Below are positions 1-7,963 of a stretch of DNA of 48,277 bases, piece after piece. A model generated the notes under the pieces. That model did not search any database. It was not told the DNA's origin and worked only from the letters and a program-made list of their open reading frames with translations. The position numbers were made by a program, and so were the translations under genes. Origin of the DNA: Lentisphaerota bacterium (GTDB lineage: Bacteria > Verrucomicrobiota > Lentisphaeria > Victivallales > Victivallaceae); the NCBI GenBank assembly GCA_015061885.1, contig SUVS01000007.1, forward strand, positions 1 to 48,277, written 5' to 3'. Position 1 is the stretch's first letter. The number at the start of each line of letters is the position of its first letter.

Positions 1-67
1 TATTAAAACGGTTTACAAATGCCAAAGCGTGGGAGGACTATTGGCAAAACAAAATGAATTGTGTAGG

Positions 68-87
68 CAATGTTGTTATCAACATTG
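68..87. repeat. Short perfect inverted repeat upstream of the pseudopilin gene
   Basis: An 8-bp perfect stem (caatgttg / caacattg) encloses a 4-nt loop, 48 bp before the ATG at 135. It could be a protein-binding dyad or a stem-loop in the leader. There is no T tract, so it does not look like a terminator. Nothing else is recognisable in bases 1-134. Confidence 0.4.
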
Positions 88-134
88 GAAATTATAAATG
101 TTTTTCACAAAATTTAGGACAATAACTGCGGATT

Positions 135-974
135 ATGAAAAAAGTTATTGAAAAGAGTCCCGTCCATGGACGGGTAAAGCAGTACTGCTTTACCCTTATT
201 GAACTCCTCGTCGTCATTGCCATTATCGCCATTCTGGCGGCCATGCTTTTGCCCGCACTTTCGGCATCAAGAACTGCGGCCAAAGCCTCTGCATGTTTAG
301 CCAACCTCAAGCAGATAGGTGTTGCAAGTGCCATGTATTCCAGTGAACACGAAGACTGGATCTGTCCGGGGCGTGTCGGCAAGAATAATACTGATACCAA
401 ATGGTATGGAGTGCTGGCTCCGGCAAGCGGGGCTCCTTATGGAATAAGTTTCCATAACAAAAAAGGCGGAGCCAATTCAGTGCTGATCTGTCCGGCGGAA
501 GGAAGACCCATCGGTAGCTACAATGCCGGTACGAAAAATCAGGAATTCAGTTATTCGCATTACACCTGTAATCCATATGTAATGGCGGTTGTCGGTATGA
601 AGAAAAACGGCAGCCTGAAGCGGTGCTGTTTCTACAAAACTCATCAGTTTGAAGACCCGTCCGAAATACATCAGATCGGCGACAATGCCCACCCCAGCGG
701 ATTCAGTTTTTCTTATACATCTTTGTTGAGTTTCCGGCACGGAGCCGGTGATGTCAGACTGACTGGAAGTGAAAATACTCCGTTGCCGAAGGGCGGTATA
801 TGCAATATGCTGTTCCTTGATGGTCATGCAGAAGGTATGTCGTTTGATTCTTTGCTGAACGCCGCCGGAGGGTATGGAATGGAGTCTGCCGGTTTTACCA
901 GAAGACCCGGAACCAAAACTCAATATTATGGTACTCCGATTATCGAAGGTGCCCCAGCGGATGATCCGGATTGA
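135..974 (+). CDS. Prepilin-type N-terminal domain protein (type II secretion pseudopilin-like)
   Basis: This 279-residue protein has a basic leader (residues 1-18) followed by F19-T-L-I-E23 and a hydrophobic helix to about residue 42, the hallmark of type IV pilins and type II secretion pseudopilins. Glu is at the expected +5 position. The residue before the cleavage point is Cys18 rather than the usual Gly. The remaining 230 residues are a soluble domain ending in a DGH block (LFLDGH), as in the H-X9-DG pseudopilin-like proteins that are abundant in Planctomycetes, Verrucomicrobia and Lentisphaerae. Such proteins are thought to be processed by a prepilin peptidase and held at the inner membrane, but their individual roles are unknown. 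The codons for residues 9-21 carry two long DNA palindromes (159-195). The gene precedes two secreted-protein genes that have their own promoter. The family call is firm; the function is not. Confidence 0.9.
   Translation: MKKVIEKSPVHGRVKQYCFTLIELLVVIAIIAILAAMLLPALSASRTAAKASACLANLKQIGVASAMYSSEHEDWICPGRVGKNNTDTKWYGVLAPASGAPYGISFHNKKGGANSVLICPAEGRPIGSYNAGTKNQEFSYSHYTCNPYVMAVVGMKKNGSLKRCCFYKTHQFEDPSEIHQIGDNAHPSGFSFSYTSLLSFRHGAGDVRLTGSENTPLPKGGICNMLFLDGHAEGMSFDSLLNAAGGYGMESAGFTRRPGTKTQYYGTPIIEGAPADDPD
159..195. repeat. Two overlapping perfect palindromes in the pseudopilin leader codons
   Basis: Bases 159-174 are a perfect 16-bp palindrome and bases 172-195 a perfect 24-bp palindrome. They share the GGG at 172-174, so the two hairpins cannot form fully together in the mRNA. 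They lie 24-60 nt after the start codon and end just before the codons for the pilin-like helix. Confidence 0.8.
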
Positions 975-988
975 TTGAAGAATAAAAG

Positions 989-1016
989 TTGCAAAAACTG
1001 TATTTCGTGCTATAAT
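989..1016 (+). promoter_or_regulatory. Predicted sigma70-type promoter for the HEAT/jelly-roll and glycosidase-like genes
   Basis: A -35 TTGCAA (989-994), a 16-nt spacer and a -10 TATAAT (1011-1016) form a near-consensus promoter. The -10 is preceded by CGTGC, one base off the TGTGN extension seen at other promoters here. The predicted start, about 1023, falls at the foot of the hairpin at 1021-1047. Confidence 0.65.
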
Positions 1017-1020
1017 ATTA

Positions 1021-1047
1021 AAGTTGCCGTCGAACTGACGGCAACTT
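1021..1047 (+). promoter_or_regulatory. Perfect stem-loop at the predicted 5' end of the downstream transcript
   Basis: An 11-bp perfect stem (aagttgccgtc / gacggcaactt) closes a 5-nt loop. It directly follows the -10 box at 1011-1016, so it would sit at the very start of the mRNA, where such hairpins can stabilise the transcript. It could instead end the pseudopilin transcript, but the bases after it (gtttgtgtgt) are not a clean U tract. Confidence 0.55.
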
Positions 1048-1085
1048 GTTTGTGTGTAATAATATAAATTGTAATTGGAGAAAAA

Positions 1086-1973
1086 ATGCAGTCAAAAATC
1101 ATTGCATTGCTGTTGTTGCTGTTTTGCTTTGCGGCGGTTCTGCCGGCAAACAGTCAAATCGCCGCCCGCAAGGCATTCCGCAGTGCCGTGGAGAAAAATC
1201 CGCAGGCTTTCCGGAAGTATCTCTCGGATAAAGACCCGGAGATCCGGCGTTATGCACTCTACTTGCTGGTCAAAGCCGACGGGGTAAAAGCTCTTCCGCA
1301 ACTGGCAAAAGCCATTGACGATACTGATGCTTCGGTGCAATACACTGCTGCCGAGGCTCTTGCCGGTTTGGCCAAAAAAGCTCCTAAAGAGGTTCAGCCA
1401 TTGCTGGAAAAAGTTGCCGCCAACGCCAAAACTGCCGATACCAGACAGGTGGCAGTCAAAGCCTCGTGGCCGTTTCAGCGGGAAATCAAACTTATCCGCA
1501 ACGACCATACCTGGGATCACGAAGTTCTGGTCGTGAAAACTTTTGATTTGCCGACCAAAGGCTGGAGTTTCACTACTGACCCCCGGCAGGATGGCCATAA
1601 CAAAGGCTATTTCAAACCCCGCTTCAACGATAAAAAATGGCGGAAAATGGATATGGGCTACTGGGAATTTCAGGGCGTGGATGATTATGACGGTATTGCA
1701 TGGTACCGCATAAAGTTCCGGATGCCCGAAAAGATGGATCACACTGCTGTGGAAATCAGCTTCGGCGGTGTGGATGAATCCGCCTGGGTGTGGCTCAACG
1801 GAAAATATCTTGGTTGTCATGACGAAGGGCAGGCGGGTGTCGGCAAGCGTTTTGCCGTGGATTGCACCAAAGAAGTCGCCTGGGGGCAGGAAAATGTGCT
1901 GGCAGTGCGTATTGGCGACGAAGCCAATGCCGGCGGTATCACCAAGCCCATACGGATAGAAATTCTTAAATAA
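1086..1973 (+). CDS. Secreted protein: HEAT repeats plus glycosidase-type jelly-roll domain
   Basis: The 295-residue protein starts with a signal peptide (residues 1 to about 22, cleavage near ANS-Q). Residues 27-130 form HEAT-like helical repeats (for example DKDPEIRRYALYLLV and DDTDASVQYTAAEALAGL). From about residue 150 there is a beta-jelly-roll like the sugar-binding domain of GH2-type glycosidases, with WYRIKF, the pattern VWLNGKYLGCH and a closing VLAVRI strand. No catalytic domain is present, so it is probably a carbohydrate- or protein-binding accessory protein outside the inner membrane. A GGAG ribosome site lies 6 nt before the ATG. The next gene follows after 22 bp and is very likely co-transcribed. 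The domain calls come from pattern reading only. Confidence 0.85.
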   Translation: MQSKIIALLLLLFCFAAVLPANSQIAARKAFRSAVEKNPQAFRKYLSDKDPEIRRYALYLLVKADGVKALPQLAKAIDDTDASVQYTAAEALAGLAKKAPKEVQPLLEKVAANAKTADTRQVAVKASWPFQREIKLIRNDHTWDHEVLVVKTFDLPTKGWSFTTDPRQDGHNKGYFKPRFNDKKWRKMDMGYWEFQGVDDYDGIAWYRIKFRMPEKMDHTAVEISFGGVDESAWVWLNGKYLGCHDEGQAGVGKRFAVDCTKEVAWGQENVLAVRIGDEANAGGITKPIRIEILK

Positions 1974-1995
1974 TATATATAAGGAAAGAGAAAAC

Positions 1996-4900
1996 ATGAA
2001 AAAACTTTTTTCAGCCGTCTTTTCACTTCTTCTGCTGGGCGTCGGTGTGGCTGCTGCCGCGGGCATTGAGGTGGATTTTACTCAAAAAGATGTACTCTCC
2101 AAAGATCTGCCGCTGCAGCTGCGCGGCAAAGCCGTCCTTTCTGAAAAGGGCCTGACCACGGGCGGAAATGGTTCCAATCAGGCGGTAACCAGCAAAAAGA
2201 TCCTCAAGGAAACTGCCCCGGAGGGGGCGTTTACCTTTGCCGCTGAATTTACTCTGGATAAAGCTCCGGCAAAAGTGAGCTACCGCTATATTTTTGACAA
2301 TAAATATATAACCATGCCCAGTGCCAAACAGCAGAAGTATCATCGCGGTATGTCGGTGGTTCTGCGGGCGTGGAACAAGAATTACCGGGTTTATACCGCA
2401 TTCGGTTTCGGCGATAAGAGCGTGGAAGTTTACAGCAATGCCATGCCGATAAAAATCGGGCAGAAGCACTGCATCGAGTTTGATTTTGATGCCGCCGGTC
2501 AGGTTACTTATTACCTCGACGGCAAACTGGTCAGCCGTGCGGCAGTGCCCGCCGGCAACATTGTTCTGCCGACTAATTTGACCGCCTTCGGTAACCGCAT
2601 AGGTTCGAGCTATCAGCCGCTGAACGGAACATTGCATAAGGTTGTTATCAGCGAACTTAAAGACCGCTCCATCAAGCCGGGTACCGTGCTGTCAAACTGG
2701 GATTTCAGTAAGCCTGAAACTTATAAAAATATGAATATCCGCGGCAAAGATACCAAAATTGCCGACGGTGCCGTTACCATTATGGGCGAGGGATTTGCGA
2801 CTGCCAACGGTATTACCACCAAAGAAATAGATGCCAATAATACCCCCGGCAGAGCTTTTGAACTGGAAGCTGTTTTTGCCTTGAACAGCAATTTCAAGCG
2901 TTACAAAAACAATCCTTCCATGCTTATCGACAGCAAATACGTTGCCCGTCCCGGCAACAGTGCTAAAGATATGCCCCGCCATACCGGTTTTATGGTCAAT
3001 ATCCAGCCCCGCGGCAATGGCAAATACCGTTTTGTTGCCGCATTCGGCTTCGGTAAGAGCAGTGCGGAAGTGTACAGCAAAGATTTTGCCCTGACTCCGG
3101 ATAAATTCTACACTTTGAAAATGCTCTTTACTGCCACCGGCAAAGTGGTGTTTTCGCTCGACGGCAACGTGGTCGGCGAATGTGTTGTTCCGGCCGGCAG
3201 TCTGGCCCCGGCAACAATTCCCACTACCATTGGCGACCGTCAGGGATCGAACTATTATCCCTTCGGCGGTTCGATCAGAAGTATTGTTATCAAAGAAGCT
3301 GAATTTACTCCTGTATCGGTGATTCCCAGTGCTATGCACCGTCAGGTGTTTGAGCGTGGCGAAACTCCCAAAGCAGTGGCGGAGGTGTTGAACTCCTCAC
3401 TCATGCCGCTCAAGGATGTAGTGGTTGAAATGAACATCGCCGGTCTTGCTCCGGCAAAAAAAAAAGTTGATCTGATCCCGGCAAACAGCTCGCTCAAAGT
3501 TGAATTTGAGTTGAGTCCTTATTTGTTGGAAAAAGACTACCCGGCAACATTCACTGTCCGCGATAATAACGGCAAAGAGATCGCTGCCGGGTCTTTTACT
3601 GTTACAGTTGTGCCGGCACCGGGAAATTTTCTGCCGGTCATTCTCTGGGGCGGTCAGAATATGGCATGGGTCAGGGATCTTGGTTTCACCCACCAGAGTG
3701 TCAGTATTTTTCCCATCCGCGGCATGGCGAGCGAGGCGATCCGGCCGGAACTTATCCAGCGGCTTGACCGGATGATGCGGCATGGTCTGTACGCATACAG
3801 TTCGGTGGTGACCAAATACCGGTTCCTGCTGGGCAAGCGTTATTTGCGTACCACCCGGCAGGGCAAGCACTATGGTCGTGCCAATCTCGAAGCCTCCAAT
3901 CCTAAAGCCCGTGCCGAATTTGCCGCCGCCGCCGAAAGTATTGCCAAAGTCATCGGCGATCACCCCGGTTGGGGAGCAGTGCTGCTCAACAGCGAAGTCC
4001 GCGACAGTTCCAACCCCTCATTCGGCGGTGTGGAACCGGAAAATTTCAAAAAATTTGCCGGGTACGATATACCCAAACATATCAACAGCAAATACCCCGT
4101 TTCGCACAAAAGCACCCCCAATTTCCCGTGGGATAGGATCGTGGATGATAAATCCCCCGATCAGGTATTTTACCGCTGGTTCTGGAAAGAAGGCGACGGC
4201 TGGAATCCGCTGCACACACTGCTGCACGATACTTTGCACAAAAATATCAAACGCAAAAACTTTTTCACCTTCTACGATCCGGCGGTACGCGTTCCCCCGC
4301 TGTGGGGTTCCGGCGGCAATGTTGATATGCTCGGCCAGTGGACATACGCTTACCCCGACCCCATCAAGATAGCACAGGCTACCGACGAAATCGCCGCTAT
4401 GGCTGACGGCAGACCCGGTCAGAAAATTTCCAGTATGACCCAGATCATCTGCTACCGCAGTCAGGTTGCTCCGTTGAATATCAAAGTTGACAATCCCCCG
4501 GAATGGCTTTCGCGTGAAAGAGAAGCAAAGTTTGTAACGATTCCGCCGGATGTCTTCCGCGAAGCGTTGTGGAGCAAGCTCTCACGGCGGCTGGATGCGA
4601 TCATGTATCACGGTTCGGGTTCGCTTTTTGCTCCGGAAAAACATTCCTACCGTTATACCAACAGTCAGACCAAAGCTGAATTCAAAAAAGTTATGAATTA
4701 TCTGGTCAAGCCGCTCGGCCCGGTACTCAAAACTGTCCCGGAATACACCCCGGATGTGGCGATATTGGAGTGTTATTCGGCAAGTTTGTACTCGCCGGGA
4801 TTGTTTGCCCAGGGCTGGAGCAACAAATGGGCGGCAGATCTGCATCTGGCATTGCAGTGGGCTCATTTGCAGCCGAAAATCTATTACGAAGAACACTTCC

Positions 4901-5757
4901 TGAACGACAAAGTAGAGGTTCTGCCCAAAGTACTGTTCATTCCCGGTGCAGAAGTCCTTTCCAGAAATATCTTGCTCAAATTGAAGGAATTGCAGAAAAA
5001 AGGCGTGATCCTCGTCGGCGATGAATATACCACTCCGGCACTGATGGTCGATTTGCGTATCAAATCAGTAGCCCGCCGCACGCCCGACCCGGCAGGCAGT
5101 AAAAAGGATTTACAGGCTCTGGGTAAAAAGATCGCCGCTATGCTCAAGGAAGTTTATACTTCGCCCATGAGTGCGGATAATCAGGATATAGTTCTGTACC
5201 GCCGCGGTATTGCCGGAGCGGATTATGTCTTTGCCATCAACGACAAACGCACATTCGGCGATTACCTCGGTCAGTGGGGCAGAGTTATGGAAAAAGGTCT
5301 GCCCAACTCCGGAACTGTTACCGTGCAGAGCAACGCCAAAGCCGCTTATGATCTTGTCAGGCACCAGGCGGTCAAACTTGCCCGCAGCGGCAAAAATGTC
5401 AAATACAGCGTCGATCTGGCTCCCGGCGACGGAGCTTTGGTGCTGCTGCTGGATCAGGCCATTGCCGGAACCTCGGTGGTTCAGACTATGGCGGAACGGG
5501 GTAAGGAATACACTTTGACAGTACAAGTTTACGACAAAAACAAACAGCCGGTCAAGGCGTATATCCCGCTGGAAATCACCATGACCGATGTTCAAGGCAA
5601 CCGTCTGCCCAAGAGTGACTTTTATACCACCGATGCCAACGGCAAGCTGGTCATCAGTGATGTTGCCGCAGTCAACATGATTCCGGGCAAAGTCAAGACC
5701 GTTGTCCGCAACCTTGCCGACGGCAAGATTGTAACCGTGAGCAATATTGTCAAATAA
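1996..5757 (+). CDS. Large secreted multidomain protein with two concanavalin-like domains and a glycosidase-like barrel
   Basis: This 1253-residue protein has a signal peptide (1 to about 21). It then carries two diverged copies of a concanavalin/LamG-like domain (about 25-225 and 232-435). Each copy has an AFGFG(D/K) strand and a 'YLDGKLV / SLDGNVV' strand, so they arose by internal duplication. An Ig-like linker (about 440-545) leads into a region (about 550-930) that reads like a TIM-barrel glycoside hydrolase, with a candidate acid/base at E667 (LNSEVRDS). Residues about 930-1060 resemble the Rossmann/GATase-like domain that follows the barrel in GH42-type beta-galactosidases. The C-terminus (about 1160-1253) is an Ig/carboxypeptidase-regulatory-like domain. 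It probably degrades a host or dietary glycan outside the cell, but I cannot assign a GH family or substrate. Its ribosome site (AAGGAAAG) and 22-bp spacing link it to the preceding gene. Confidence 0.85.
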   Translation: MKKLFSAVFSLLLLGVGVAAAAGIEVDFTQKDVLSKDLPLQLRGKAVLSEKGLTTGGNGSNQAVTSKKILKETAPEGAFTFAAEFTLDKAPAKVSYRYIFDNKYITMPSAKQQKYHRGMSVVLRAWNKNYRVYTAFGFGDKSVEVYSNAMPIKIGQKHCIEFDFDAAGQVTYYLDGKLVSRAAVPAGNIVLPTNLTAFGNRIGSSYQPLNGTLHKVVISELKDRSIKPGTVLSNWDFSKPETYKNMNIRGKDTKIADGAVTIMGEGFATANGITTKEIDANNTPGRAFELEAVFALNSNFKRYKNNPSMLIDSKYVARPGNSAKDMPRHTGFMVNIQPRGNGKYRFVAAFGFGKSSAEVYSKDFALTPDKFYTLKMLFTATGKVVFSLDGNVVGECVVPAGSLAPATIPTTIGDRQGSNYYPFGGSIRSIVIKEAEFTPVSVIPSAMHRQVFERGETPKAVAEVLNSSLMPLKDVVVEMNIAGLAPAKKKVDLIPANSSLKVEFELSPYLLEKDYPATFTVRDNNGKEIAAGSFTVTVVPAPGNFLPVILWGGQNMAWVRDLGFTHQSVSIFPIRGMASEAIRPELIQRLDRMMRHGLYAYSSVVTKYRFLLGKRYLRTTRQGKHYGRANLEASNPKARAEFAAAAESIAKVIGDHPGWGAVLLNSEVRDSSNPSFGGVEPENFKKFAGYDIPKHINSKYPVSHKSTPNFPWDRIVDDKSPDQVFYRWFWKEGDGWNPLHTLLHDTLHKNIKRKNFFTFYDPAVRVPPLWGSGGNVDMLGQWTYAYPDPIKIAQATDEIAAMADGRPGQKISSMTQIICYRSQVAPLNIKVDNPPEWLSREREAKFVTIPPDVFREALWSKLSRRLDAIMYHGSGSLFAPEKHSYRYTNSQTKAEFKKVMNYLVKPLGPVLKTVPEYTPDVAILECYSASLYSPGLFAQGWSNKWAADLHLALQWAHLQPKIYYEEHFLNDKVEVLPKVLFIPGAEVLSRNILLKLKELQKKGVILVGDEYTTPALMVDLRIKSVARRTPDPAGSKKDLQALGKKIAAMLKEVYTSPMSADNQDIVLYRRGIAGADYVFAINDKRTFGDYLGQWGRVMEKGLPNSGTVTVQSNAKAAYDLVRHQAVKLARSGKNVKYSVDLAPGDGALVLLLDQAIAGTSVVQTMAERGKEYTLTVQVYDKNKQPVKAYIPLEITMTDVQGNRLPKSDFYTTDANGKLVISDVAAVNMIPGKVKTVVRNLADGKIVTVSNIVK

Positions 5758-5776
5758 CAGTTGCAGTTTACAGAGT

Positions 5777-5812
5777 AAAACACCCCGAAGTAAAAAGGCT
5801 CCGGGGTGTTTT
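5777..5812. terminator. Bidirectional intrinsic terminator
   Basis: An 11-bp perfect stem (aaaacaccccg / cggggtgtttt), extendable to 13 of 14 pairs, has a run of T at the 3' end on both strands. It sits between the convergent glycosidase-like gene (plus) and the family 4 glycosidase gene (minus). Confidence 0.85.
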
Positions 5813-5849
5813 GATTTCAGGATATAAGGCAATATTTTACAGCGTTTGC

Positions 5850-7193
5850 TTACCAGTTTATCCACGGTTTTTCGGCTTCAAACATGGCTTCCAGCAGGTC
5901 GTTTACTTTTTCTTTTTCGTGGAATAACGGCGAACTGAAAAGTGCCTGTTTTACCAGATCGCGGTCTTGGGTGAGTGCCGCCTGCACTGTGAGTTCCTGC
6001 TCGGCAACTACTGACGCCATAAAGCCGTAACAGCTCATGGGTATATTGCCGGAAAATTCCGGCGTTATGCCGGATGCGTTGACTGTTGCCCAGGTTTCTA
6101 CCGATACATCCTGCGGCAGATTGCCGATCTGGCCGGTATTGGGCAAAGTGGCGATGATCCGGCGGTTTTCGCCCGCCAGCAGACCGGCAAGACAATCGCA
6201 GAGCATTTCGCGTGAACGGTGGGCGGTTTCCGGCGGAGTTGCGTGTTCATTCAGAGTCTTTTGCAGTTTTTCTGTCATTGCCCGCTTGTTGTCCGGCCGG
6301 ACGGGCAGTACGCCTTTGCGGTAGAGATGAAAATCTTTATACAATTCACTGTCGTTGTAAAAACGCGGAAAATTTTCTGCTATATGCACCGAACCCGCCG
6401 CCGGATATACATTCAAAATATCTTTGAGGTAAAAGTTCAAATACAGCGGATAATCTTTGTAATTACCCTTTACCACCAGATCACCCACCGTACCGGTTCC
6501 CTGTTCAGCGGCACGGTATTGCAGATAATTATTCAAGGTGAGCCGGCTCATTGGATCTTTGATTTTATTGCTGAAGAGCTGGGTAAACAAGGTAAAATGG
6601 TTGACCCCGACGACGGTCGCATCCAGCGTGTCAGAACTTTCCAACCCCAGAAAATTCCGCAGATGCCGGAGCTGACCGGCAACTTCGTGGCACAGACCGC
6701 AGCAGCGGATCAGACCGGTGGCATTGACAATACGCGTAAGCTGACTCAAAGGATTGGTCACATGGAGCATCCAGGCATCCGGACAGAGTTTTGCCATTTT
6801 TTCTGCCAGAGCAATAAAAACCGGGGCATTGCGTAAGGTACGGAATATGCCGCCGGGGCCGGTGGTATCGCTTACCGAATGATAAACGCCGAACTTTTCC
6901 GGCACCGTGTAATCTTTATCCATCGCTTCAAAACCGCCGGTGGAAATGGAAACTGCTACGCAATGGGCATCTTTCAAGGCACTATCTTCATCGGCAATGG
7001 TAATACGCCAATTCTTTTTCAGAACCCGTACACATTCTTCGAGATAGCTTTTGACAAGTTTTGCCGCCGCCGGATCAATATCGACCAGTACCAGTTCTGA
7101 ACCGTCAAGAGCATCTTCCATAAACATATCACAGCCCAGACGCGGCATCCACAAAACACTGCCGCCGCCGATAACAGCAATCTTACAGCTCAT
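5850..7193 (-). CDS. Glycoside hydrolase family 4 protein (alpha-glucosidase/alpha-galacturonidase-like)
   Basis: The 447-residue protein begins with a Rossmann NAD-binding motif (IGGGS, residues 8-12) and a VDID strand end. It has the GH4 signatures VTNPLSQLTR, C168-H169-E-V (Mn2+ ligand and catalytic region), VGVNHF and HIAENFP. GH4 enzymes open glycosidic bonds by a redox elimination-addition route that needs NAD+ and a divalent metal, in the cytoplasm. The CHEV and HIAENFP motifs fit the alpha-glucosidase/alpha-galacturonidase branch better than the 6-phospho-glycosidases, but the substrate is open. It is the last gene of the mreC-mreD-mrdA-SDR run, starting 3 nt after the SDR stop. This hints at a role in recycling envelope or exopolymer sugars, though the linkage may be accidental. 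Confidence 0.88.
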   Translation of the reverse strand: MSCKIAVIGGGSVLWMPRLGCDMFMEDALDGSELVLVDIDPAAAKLVKSYLEECVRVLKKNWRITIADEDSALKDAHCVAVSISTGGFEAMDKDYTVPEKFGVYHSVSDTTGPGGIFRTLRNAPVFIALAEKMAKLCPDAWMLHVTNPLSQLTRIVNATGLIRCCGLCHEVAGQLRHLRNFLGLESSDTLDATVVGVNHFTLFTQLFSNKIKDPMSRLTLNNYLQYRAAEQGTGTVGDLVVKGNYKDYPLYLNFYLKDILNVYPAAGSVHIAENFPRFYNDSELYKDFHLYRKGVLPVRPDNKRAMTEKLQKTLNEHATPPETAHRSREMLCDCLAGLLAGENRRIIATLPNTGQIGNLPQDVSVETWATVNASGITPEFSGNIPMSCYGFMASVVAEQELTVQAALTQDRDLVKQALFSSPLFHEKEKVNDLLEAMFEAEKPWINW

Positions 7194-7196
7194 AAT

Positions 7197-7958
7197 TTAC
7201 AATCTTTCCGGATTTTTCACACCTAAATGCATACCGCCGTCAACGGCGATTATACTGCCGGTCATGGAGGTGTTTTTCTGCAAAAACAATGCCGTGGAAA
7301 CTATATCTTCGACCGCTGCCGGCCGGTGCATAGGTACTTTGTTCAATATCACGGTCATACCTTTGGTCGCACAATTTACCGGCGGCAGCACCGGACCGGG
7401 GGCAATGGCGTTTATCCTTAAATCCGGGGCGTATCGGCGGGCAATACCGGGCAGCTGGTGTGCCAGAGCTATGCGGCTGGCAAGGTAACTGTCCACTCCC
7501 GGCGGTACTTCGGTAAATTCTTTGATGCCGCCATCGGGATTCAAAACATCGCAATCGAGCATGATTATTGCCGATGCGGGGCGGTTTTCCGGCAGATTTT
7601 TCTGCTGAAACTCTATCAGCTCCAGTACTGCATGGTAATTTACCTGCCAGTAACGCTGACGGTTTTCCGGCGATTCTTTTTCATTGACTCCGGTCAGGCG
7701 GTAACAGCTGGCATTGGCGATTATCAGGTCAAAACACTCAAGATTTTTCAGCCACGCCTGACGGTTTTCCGGCAAACTGAAATCGCATTGGGTCACACTG
7801 TGCCAGTCGGGATTCGGCAGTTGAGCGATCAACCCGGCGGCTTCGGCGGTGGATCTATTTACATGGATACACACCTGCCAGCCGTTTTCGGCAAAAGCTC
7901 TGACCAGTGCCGCCCCGATGCGTTTGCCACCGCCGGTTATCAAAACTTTTTTCCGCAT
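7197..7958 (-). CDS. SDR oxidoreductase, pteridine reductase/FolM-like, with Arg in place of the catalytic Lys
   Basis: The 253-residue short-chain dehydrogenase has a TGGGKRIG cofactor loop (residues 8-15; a GKRIG-type loop is typical of pteridine reductases PTR1/FolM and suggests NADPH). It also has an NAS motif (IANAS) and NAIAPGPV after the active site. The catalytic Ser is replaced by Asp in the strand IIMLDCD, as in PTR1. The active-site motif is Y158-L-A-S-R162: the usual Lys is Arg, encoded CGC at 7473-7475. The Asp-Tyr spacing is about ten residues longer than in PTR1. Reduction of a dihydropterin or similar substrate is the best guess; altered activity is possible. It lies 5 nt after mrdA in the same operon, while folK is far away at 34016. 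Confidence 0.82.
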   Translation of the reverse strand: MRKKVLITGGGKRIGAALVRAFAENGWQVCIHVNRSTAEAAGLIAQLPNPDWHSVTQCDFSLPENRQAWLKNLECFDLIIANASCYRLTGVNEKESPENRQRYWQVNYHAVLELIEFQQKNLPENRPASAIIMLDCDVLNPDGGIKEFTEVPPGVDSYLASRIALAHQLPGIARRYAPDLRINAIAPGPVLPPVNCATKGMTVILNKVPMHRPAAVEDIVSTALFLQKNTSMTGSIIAVDGGMHLGVKNPERL

Positions 7959-7963
7959 ATTCC

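Noticed and set aside
1-134. Remnant of an upstream gene
   Set aside because: No open frame with a recognisable protein enters from the left edge; only a small hairpin is seen.
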